Source: Halopseudomonas litoralis
GTDB taxonomy: Bacteria; Pseudomonadota; Gammaproteobacteria; Pseudomonadales; Pseudomonadaceae
Reading direction: 5' to 3'
Assembly: GCF_900105005.1 (NCBI RefSeq)
Contig: NZ_LT629748.1
Coordinates: forward strand, 868,001-932,000
Length of the DNA stretch: 64,000 nt
This document shows positions 58,324 through 64,000 of this stretch, piece after piece. A program made the position numbers and the translations under genes. Below the pieces are notes generated by a model. That model made no database searches, was not told the origin of the DNA, and saw nothing but the letters and a program-made list of their open reading frames with translations. Each line of letters opens with the position of its first letter. Positions within the stretch are counted from its first letter, which is position 1.

Positions 58324-58398
58324 ATGAATAATATCGTATACATCGTTGGCGCTGTGGTCATTGTCCTGGCTATCCTTTCCTTCCTTGGGTTCCGTTAA
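58324..58398 (+). CDS. 24-residue single-helix membrane peptide
   Basis: The frame starts at ATG 58324 directly after aagaggtaacc, a strong ribosome-binding site. The peptide is MNNIVYIVGAVV, then IVLAILSFLGFR: a short polar start, one hydrophobic helix and a basic end. Its TAA stop (58396-58398) is interleaved with the TAA of the convergent stk1 gene (58395-58397 read in reverse). The gap of about 205 bp upstream shows no other gene. I recall similar tiny peptides in Pseudomonas annotations, with no known function. Confidence 0.6.
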   Translation: MNNIVYIVGAVVIVLAILSFLGFR

Positions 58399-59399
58399 TT
58401 GCCGGAGCGCGGGCGAACAGGCCAGGAGTTCCGCAGAACATCCGCGAGCCAGTTCGCTTTCGGCGCGCTGAACACTTCCAACAGGCCGACGGCATCCATG
58501 GTGCGTTGTTGTTTGTCGAAGGCCAGAGCATTGCGCAAGGCTGGCCAGCATTGTGCTGGAAGATTGGCTGGACGTTGTAATGATTGATCCTGCTGCATGT
58601 CCTTGGCCTGTTGCGCGGTCAAGCGGCTGAATGGGTGCAGGCCGCCGCTGAGCTCATACAGTATGCAAGCCATGGCGTAGACATCGGCGGACGCCGTCAG
58701 AGGTTCGCCGTTGATCAGCTCCAGCGCCGCGTAACGAGGCGTCCAGGCAGCGATGCGCTTGCGACTGAGGCGAGGCAATCCAGGCAGCAAGCCGTCCATG
58801 GCCTGGCCCAGCCCAAAATCGAACAGGCGTACGCCATCGTCGGTGAGAATGACATTGCTGGGCTTGAGGTCGCCGTGCAGCACCCCATGCTTGTGCGAAC
58901 AGACCAATGCCTGAAGCAAAGGAATGGCGATATTCTGCAGTTCTATCCAAGGTAAACCGCTCGGGTGTGCTTCGATCAACTGATCCAGTGTCGGACCTTT
59001 GAGCAGTTCCATGGTGATGAAGGCGCGCTGGCTGGGCTGATCAATACCGAAATCATGCAAGCGCACGATATGCGCATGGTGCAGGCGGTTGGTCAGCGCA
59101 TATTCACTGTAAAGCAGGGCGTTCGCATCGGGGTATTCAACAAAGCTTTCGTTCAATGCCTTCAAGGCAACCCAGGGTTCGGGATCGCCGAAATGGGCGC
59201 GCAGCAGATCCTTGGCTCTGTATACGGCACCCATCCCTCCCACACCCAGCAGGCGCTCGATGCGATAACGCTGGCATAAAATCTGCGGCAGGACATTGGC
59301 GCTGCCGGCCTGAGACTTCTGTATCGCCGGCGATTCATCCACGATATCGGCGAGACGGGTCAGTTTGGAAGACTGTGGTTCTTTTTCTGTGGTTGTCAT
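58395..59399 (-). CDS. stk1: T6SS-associated serine/threonine kinase (Stk1/PpkA type)
   Basis: The 334-residue kinase has the glycine-rich loop LLGVGGMGAVYRA (about 50), the Lys in VALKAL, the catalytic loop VLHGDLKPSN (about 175) with Asp, the DFG motif LFDFGLG and the activation segment up to YAALELINGEP. No membrane helix is obvious. In the H2 type VI cluster of P. aeruginosa the order dotU2-icmF2-stp1-stk1 is the same, and Stk1/Stp1 set the phosphorylation state of the system. The gene ends the cluster in this window. Confidence 0.85.
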   Translation of the reverse strand: MTTTEKEPQSSKLTRLADIVDESPAIQKSQAGSANVLPQILCQRYRIERLLGVGGMGAVYRAKDLLRAHFGDPEPWVALKALNESFVEYPDANALLYSEYALTNRLHHAHIVRLHDFGIDQPSQRAFITMELLKGPTLDQLIEAHPSGLPWIELQNIAIPLLQALVCSHKHGVLHGDLKPSNVILTDDGVRLFDFGLGQAMDGLLPGLPRLSRKRIAAWTPRYAALELINGEPLTASADVYAMACILYELSGGLHPFSRLTAQQAKDMQQDQSLQRPANLPAQCWPALRNALAFDKQQRTMDAVGLLEVFSAPKANWLADVLRNSWPVRPRSGN

Positions 59400-59414
59400 C
59401 TTGATGTCCGTGTC

Positions 59415-60143
59415 TCAGCGGCGAATTATGACGGCGCTGATATTGTCCCGCGCCGGACCCTCCAGGCACTGATTGAACAGCCTTTGAAGAGCCAGAGAGG
59501 GAGAGGGGAGGTTCATTGCTGCGCCGATGGCCTCGGGCAGCAGGCTCTGATAAAGCCCATCGCTGCACAGCAGCAAGGTATCGCCGGGATAGACGGTGAA
59601 GCGGATCATATCCAGATTCAGCTTCTCGTGAGCACCGATGGCCCGGGTCAGTGCGCGTGCCGATGGGTGGCGCGCGGCTTCGGTCGGGCTCATTTTCTGA
59701 TCGGCAATCAGCTCCTCCAGAAACGAATGATCACGCGACAGCTGGAATAGCCGTCCACCTCGCCACATATAACAGCGACTGTCTCCGGCCCACAGGCAAC
59801 AAGCCTGGTCGCCCCGAGCGACCAGAGCGACCACGGTGCTGCCGACAATGGCGTCGGGCTGATCGGCATGCACCGTGAGATCCAGAGCCAGATGGCGATT
59901 CAACCCATGCAACGTGGATCGCAGCCAGTCGACCTGCTGTTCCAGCTCGAGAAAGTCTGGTAGCTCGGCGAGCCGTTCGACGATCAGTCGGCTGGCCAGA
60001 TCGCCATTCTGATGACCACCCATACCGTCTGCGACTATCCACAGACCCAGTTCGGGCAACGCAAGGAAAGCATCCTCGTTGCGCGCCCGGACCTTGCCGG
60101 TATCAGTGCGGGCAGCGCTGCGCCAACTGGTTGAGATCGTCAT
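59415..60143 (-). CDS. stp1: T6SS-associated PP2C-type phosphatase (Stp1)
   Basis: The 242-residue PP2C phosphatase has KVRARNEDAFL, VADGMGGHQNGD with metal-binding Asp and Gly, AGDSRCYMW, DHSF, and CSDGLYQSLL. It opposes the kinase encoded 15 bp downstream. Its start shares one base with the tssM stop codon (TAATG), indicating coupled translation. Length and motifs are complete. Confidence 0.9.
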   Translation of the reverse strand: MTISTSWRSAARTDTGKVRARNEDAFLALPELGLWIVADGMGGHQNGDLASRLIVERLAELPDFLELEQQVDWLRSTLHGLNRHLALDLTVHADQPDAIVGSTVVALVARGDQACCLWAGDSRCYMWRGGRLFQLSRDHSFLEELIADQKMSPTEAARHPSARALTRAIGAHEKLNLDMIRFTVYPGDTLLLCSDGLYQSLLPEAIGAAMNLPSPSLALQRLFNQCLEGPARDNISAVIIRR

Positions 60144-63100
60144 TACAGACTCGCCGGCAGACTGAAACCACGTATCAGACTGATATCGAAGGGGTTGGGT
60201 GAACGCTGACTATGCAGCAGATAATTGGCGCGCATGCCGCCCAGACTGGCCTTGACCAGCAAGACGTCCCGGTCGTTGTGATGGGTGACTTCCATTTGAT
60301 CCAGCAGACGGAACAGCGACCAGGCACCGGAGTTCTGTTCCAGGCTCGTGCGCTTGCCACCGAGATCTTCCACGGTCAGGGTGATACGGCCATTCTCTGC
60401 CGTAGCAGGCCAGCGGAATGGTGTCTGCACAATGGGACCGTGCCGATACTCCATGTTCTGGTCACCGAAGCGGAAGCTGGCCCGACCCAGACTGGAATCG
60501 AGTGAATAGGGCTCCAGTTTGAATGCAATCTGCGGTTCGCCCGGGTTTTCGCTGAAGAAACTTTTGCGAATGGTCTGGATACGACTCATCTGGGCCAGAA
60601 ACTGCCTGGAAAGGGGCAGGCCCCGCCCGTCGACCCGACGCAGGTAATACTGATTGGCGCTGCCGCTGACGAAGGGTCGCAGGTAAGTGTCAAAGAAGTT
60701 GTCCGCCACGCCCTGGGCTTTGAAAAATTCTCGGAAGTCACCCAGCGCAACTTCACTTTCGCTGTCGACACGGAATGGATAGCGCTGGTGCAGGGAGGCA
60801 CGATAGGGAGCGTAGAACTCGCCGCGATAGCGTTCGGCAATATAGCGATGGGCGTCGTCCAGAACCAGCGCCCAGCTTTCTGCTGCCATGACGCTGAACC
60901 AGTTGCCGATGGGCTGCGGCAGAAGGTCGGCGCTGGCGCGCACCTGATTGATTGCGTCCTGACGGCCAGTCATGCGTACCTTGGCCATGTCGAAAGCGGC
61001 CTGTTTTGGCGAGCTGGCATGGGCGAGCCCGGACAACTGTTGTTGCAAGCCATTGAGTGCCTGCATTGCTGCAGCCAGCTCCGGGCTGGCGGCACCTTGT
61101 TCGTCCAGCAGACGATGCAGCGGCTCGAAGCGGCGTTCCAGCAATTGTCGGGCATTGCTGGCAGCAGGGTCATGCAGCACCGGCAGTGTTTCGGTGTCGG
61201 GTAATGCGTCAGTGGACAGATCGACAGCACTGAAACGGGTGTTATCGCGGACCTCGGTGAGCAACCGCAACAGTGGCGAGCTGGCGGTGGTGAGACCGGC
61301 CAGCTGTTGTGCTGCCTGGCCGGCGTCAATCAACGCGTCGGACTTCAGCTGCGACAGGGCTTCGGACCAGTAGTTGGCGTAATCCTGAAAATACAGCTGT
61401 TCCATTTCCGCCTGCAGGCGCTCCATATCCTTGCTGCTCAGCTTGTCGCTCTCACCGAGTACCCAGTTGTCCTTGAGTATGTTGCCAACCAATCCGGCGC
61501 CTCGATCAGCGAACATCTTCTGATAGCCTTTGCGAGTATGGAAGCCGGGGATGATGTAGTTGCTGCCGGTAATCAGGGTGGCGTTGGGGCCGAGATGGTG
61601 AGCCAGACGGTATTCCGGCAGACTTTCGGCCTGCTCGCCAAGGCTGCGATACAGAATGCTGGCCAAGGACTCGCTGCGCAGCTGCAAGCGTGCTTCGGCA
61701 ACCAGGCGGCCATTGAGTCGGTATGAGGTAAAGGGCTCGCTCAACAGCCGGCTGAAATGCTCGTTCAACCCTTCCTGGACCCGGTTGTTGCCGGGGTACA
61801 GACGCGACCAGTCAGCGGCCAGCCAGTTCTGCAGCCAACTGTTGTCCCGTCTGGTTTCGAGATTGAGCATCAGATAGGCGCGCAGGTTGTCCAGCAGGCG
61901 CTCGCGGTTGTTCATGCTGTAACGGATCTGCCTTTCCAGATGTTGAGCTACTCTTGGCAATAGCAAGGTTTCGAGGTCTCGGCGGTAGGTCTGATGCAGT
62001 GTCGATTCGACTTTCTCGCCCTGATAAAGGCCGCCACGGTGGCGCCAGGCAACGTCCTGTGTCGGCGGGAAAAGCTGGTTGGCGGCGTAGCTGGCGTCGA
62101 GCACGCCGAGAATATCCCGGGCATCGTCGCGCGCCTCGATCGAGCGGCGCTCATGACCGATGTCCCGGGCCATTTCCCGCAGCTGTTCCAGGCGGCCGTG
62201 GTTGTTGGAGAAACTGGTCGTCCAGGTGATGCCGAGGGCCAGCAGACATACTACAGCGCACGCGTACATGCTGCGCTGGCGCCAGTTGATTCGCTTGATT
62301 TCGCCTGGATCAAGTCCGGCCAGTTCCGATTCGGGAAACACCACGCGGCTCAGCAGGTGATGGATGAAGCGCGCCTGGCCGCTGCGCAGGGACGGCAGGT
62401 CGCTGGCCAGCGGGGACAGATTCTGACCGATGCTGGCGGTCAGGGCATCAACCTGGTTCTGCTGATGCGGCGCGCTGGTCAGGTAGAAGCCGCGCAATTG
62501 CGTCGCGCGCTGATAGCGGTTGCCGGAGAATGCCAGCTCGACGAACAGTCCCAGACGCTCGCCGATCCGACCCAGCTGATGGGGGAAGTCCAGGATGCGG
62601 CCGCGGCGCTGGGTATCACGTTCCTGATGCAGACGGGTGATGACCTGGCTGTTGAGTCGACGCAGCAGTTCTTCGAATTCCTCACGCACGACCTGGACAC
62701 TGGTGCCGTCCTGACCTTCGCTGAAGGTGGCGCCGAGCACCTGATCGGCTTCATCGCGCGGCAATTGGTCGAAATACTCATCAAAGCCGGACAGAGCATC
62801 GGCTTTGCTGAATATCAGATATACGGGTACGTCCATCCCCAGCTTCTGATTGATTTCAAGTAGCCGCTGACGGGTCTGACGGGCCAGGGTTTCCAGTTCC
62901 AGCTCGTTGTGTCCGAGCAGTTGGTCCATCGGCACATTCACCAGCACGCCGTTAAGTGGACGCTGGCGGCGGCGCAGCAGGGTCAACAGGGTTTGCCAGG
63001 CCAGACCATCGATATGCGTGTCCGGCTGCGTCAGATAACGGCCAGCGGTATCGAGCAGCACCGCATGCTCGGCAAAATACCAATCGGCATAGCGGGTCGG

Positions 63101-63616
63101 GGAAATATCCCGGGTCATCCGCCCCTTTTCATTCTTGTTGAGTGGAAACTCGATACCGGAAAAATCCAACAGACTGGTCTTGCCGCTGCCCTGCGGGCCT
63201 ATCACCAGATACCAGGGCAGCTCGCTGCGCCAGCGCTCGCTGCGGCCGCGATAGAAGCTGGAGCGGCGCAGAGTGCGTACAGCATTGCGATAGCGATTGT
63301 GCAGCTCGCACTGCTCTTCGACGATGCGCCCTTCGCGCCGCAAGCGTTCCTGCGCCTGCTCGTCATCCTCTTCTGCCTTTTTCTGCTTGATACTGCGCCA
63401 GTAAGTGAACGCTACGCACAGCCCCCAGACGAGCAGCATCAGGCTGATGAGCAACAGGCGATTGGCGACCGGTGCCAGAAACCGGCTGTCGTTAATGGCC
63501 AGCGTCGGACCGACGAACCAGACCAGGGCCGCCAGCGCCAGCACGGCGCACAGGCTGAAGGCCCAGCCACGACGAAACAGTGAGAGTATGCGATACAAGA
63601 GGGATCTGATATTCAT
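60143..63616 (-). CDS. tssM: Type VI secretion inner-membrane protein TssM (IcmF)
   Basis: The 1,157-residue protein has two N-terminal membrane helices (about 17-70), a cytoplasmic NTPase-like domain with intact Walker A in [14 protein letters not shown] (about 139) and LLDTAGRYL, a third membrane helix near 450 (AVVCLLALGITWTTSF), and a long periplasmic part that links to TssJ. It forms the T6SS membrane complex with TssL and TssJ. It overlaps the tssL stop by 4 bp. This matches icmF2 of the H2 cluster by gene order. Confidence 0.94.
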   Translation of the reverse strand: MNIRSLLYRILSLFRRGWAFSLCAVLALAALVWFVGPTLAINDSRFLAPVANRLLLISLMLLVWGLCVAFTYWRSIKQKKAEEDDEQAQERLRREGRIVEEQCELHNRYRNAVRTLRRSSFYRGRSERWRSELPWYLVIGPQGSGKTSLLDFSGIEFPLNKNEKGRMTRDISPTRYADWYFAEHAVLLDTAGRYLTQPDTHIDGLAWQTLLTLLRRRQRPLNGVLVNVPMDQLLGHNELELETLARQTRQRLLEINQKLGMDVPVYLIFSKADALSGFDEYFDQLPRDEADQVLGATFSEGQDGTSVQVVREEFEELLRRLNSQVITRLHQERDTQRRGRILDFPHQLGRIGERLGLFVELAFSGNRYQRATQLRGFYLTSAPHQQNQVDALTASIGQNLSPLASDLPSLRSGQARFIHHLLSRVVFPESELAGLDPGEIKRINWRQRSMYACAVVCLLALGITWTTSFSNNHGRLEQLREMARDIGHERRSIEARDDARDILGVLDASYAANQLFPPTQDVAWRHRGGLYQGEKVESTLHQTYRRDLETLLLPRVAQHLERQIRYSMNNRERLLDNLRAYLMLNLETRRDNSWLQNWLAADWSRLYPGNNRVQEGLNEHFSRLLSEPFTSYRLNGRLVAEARLQLRSESLASILYRSLGEQAESLPEYRLAHHLGPNATLITGSNYIIPGFHTRKGYQKMFADRGAGLVGNILKDNWVLGESDKLSSKDMERLQAEMEQLYFQDYANYWSEALSQLKSDALIDAGQAAQQLAGLTTASSPLLRLLTEVRDNTRFSAVDLSTDALPDTETLPVLHDPAASNARQLLERRFEPLHRLLDEQGAASPELAAAMQALNGLQQQLSGLAHASSPKQAAFDMAKVRMTGRQDAINQVRASADLLPQPIGNWFSVMAAESWALVLDDAHRYIAERYRGEFYAPYRASLHQRYPFRVDSESEVALGDFREFFKAQGVADNFFDTYLRPFVSGSANQYYLRRVDGRGLPLSRQFLAQMSRIQTIRKSFFSENPGEPQIAFKLEPYSLDSSLGRASFRFGDQNMEYRHGPIVQTPFRWPATAENGRITLTVEDLGGKRTSLEQNSGAWSLFRLLDQMEVTHHNDRDVLLVKASLGGMRANYLLHSQRSPNPFDISLIRGFSLPASL

Positions 63617-64000
63617 TTGCCGTCTTCCCTGGATGACAATGGTGCTTCAATGGTGGCCTGGCTTGCCCAGGGCTGTAATACATTGTTGCGCTGCTCGCTG
63701 AGTACCCAACTGAAGCCGCCATAGGTGACCGCCAGACAGATAAGGGTAAACAGCGCCACCAGCCAACCGGGGATGATGCGTATGAGTTGGCCGCCCTTGT
63801 GTTGCATACCTTCCCAGTGCGGGGAGATTTCCCGGGGAATATCGCCGCGCAACTGACGGATCTGACGGAACAGACTGTCACGGATCAAATCCAGTTCCTG
63901 CATGCCGCGCGGCAGCACGCGGTACTTACCCTCGAAGCCCAGCGACAGACACAGGTACATCAACTCCAGCATCGCCAGGTGTTTCACCGGGTTGCGCGAC
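63613..64000 (-). CDS. tssL: Type VI secretion protein TssL (DotU), partial 3' end
   Basis: The last 128 or so residues are visible; the frame is open to the right edge, so the start is outside. Family features are LAMLELMYLCLSLGFEGKYRVL, LDLIRDSLFRQIR and a single C-terminal membrane helix (IIPGWLVALFTLICLAVTYG). No OmpA-like extension follows the helix, so it is the short form. It binds TssM and TssJ in the T6SS trans-envelope complex. Its stop overlaps tssM by 4 bp. Confidence 0.9.
   Translation of the reverse strand, partial: SRNPVKHLAMLELMYLCLSLGFEGKYRVLPRGMQELDLIRDSLFRQIRQLRGDIPREISPHWEGMQHKGGQLIRIIPGWLVALFTLICLAVTYGGFSWVLSEQRNNVLQPWASQATIEAPLSSREDGK

Overview
The window looks like a chromosomal segment of a polar-flagellated gammaproteobacterium of the Pseudomonas group. 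The order flhA-flhF-fleN-fliA-cheYZAB-motCD-parC-parP-cheW-DUF2802 followed by ccmABCDEFGHI is the Pseudomonas arrangement. The fatty-acid and acyl-CoA gene content would suit a marine or oil-associated relative such as Halopseudomonas, but that genus-level guess is inference.

Layout. 1-5.3 kb (minus strand): the N-terminal part of a CYP152-type fatty-acid peroxygenase P450 cut by the left edge, a luciferase-like flavin monooxygenase, a Cache/GGDEF/EAL phosphodiesterase and a Sel1-repeat lipoprotein. 5.4-19.2 kb (plus): the flagellar assembly, polar placement and chemotaxis operon, with a sigma-54 promoter before flhA and a FliA-type promoter at the parC stop codon. 19.3-21.2 kb (minus): a stand-alone FlhB C-terminal domain and a FliK-like protein. 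21.4-28.4 kb (plus): cytochrome c maturation, ccmA to ccmI, including a small ccmD.

28.4-29.75 kb holds REP-like palindromes interrupted by an IS110-family element. Its transposase is broken by a frameshift, but its left end folds convincingly like a bridge (seek) RNA, and both junctions rejoin into a REP-like empty site. 29.8-39.6 kb is housekeeping: an SLC13 transporter, smc, zipA, ligA and dusC.

39.7-54.3 kb is an acyl-CoA metabolism region: two SDRs, three acyl-CoA dehydrogenases, an acyl-CoA synthetase, a thiolase, a phosphotransferase of the ACAD10/11-LvaA type, a deleted MFS gene, ogt, a surE-like gene, an exported methyltransferase-like protein and an AraC regulator. Next comes a DUF1302/DUF1329 outer-membrane pair (54.8-58.1 kb), then a 24-residue membrane peptide. 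The right edge (58.4-64.0 kb, minus) is the end of a type VI secretion cluster with the gene order of the P. aeruginosa H2-T6SS: tssL (partial), tssM, stp1, stk1.

The most unusual locus is the IS110 element and its predicted guide RNA. No tRNA, rRNA or CRISPR array was recognised. All family calls come from reading the sequence; no database search was run.
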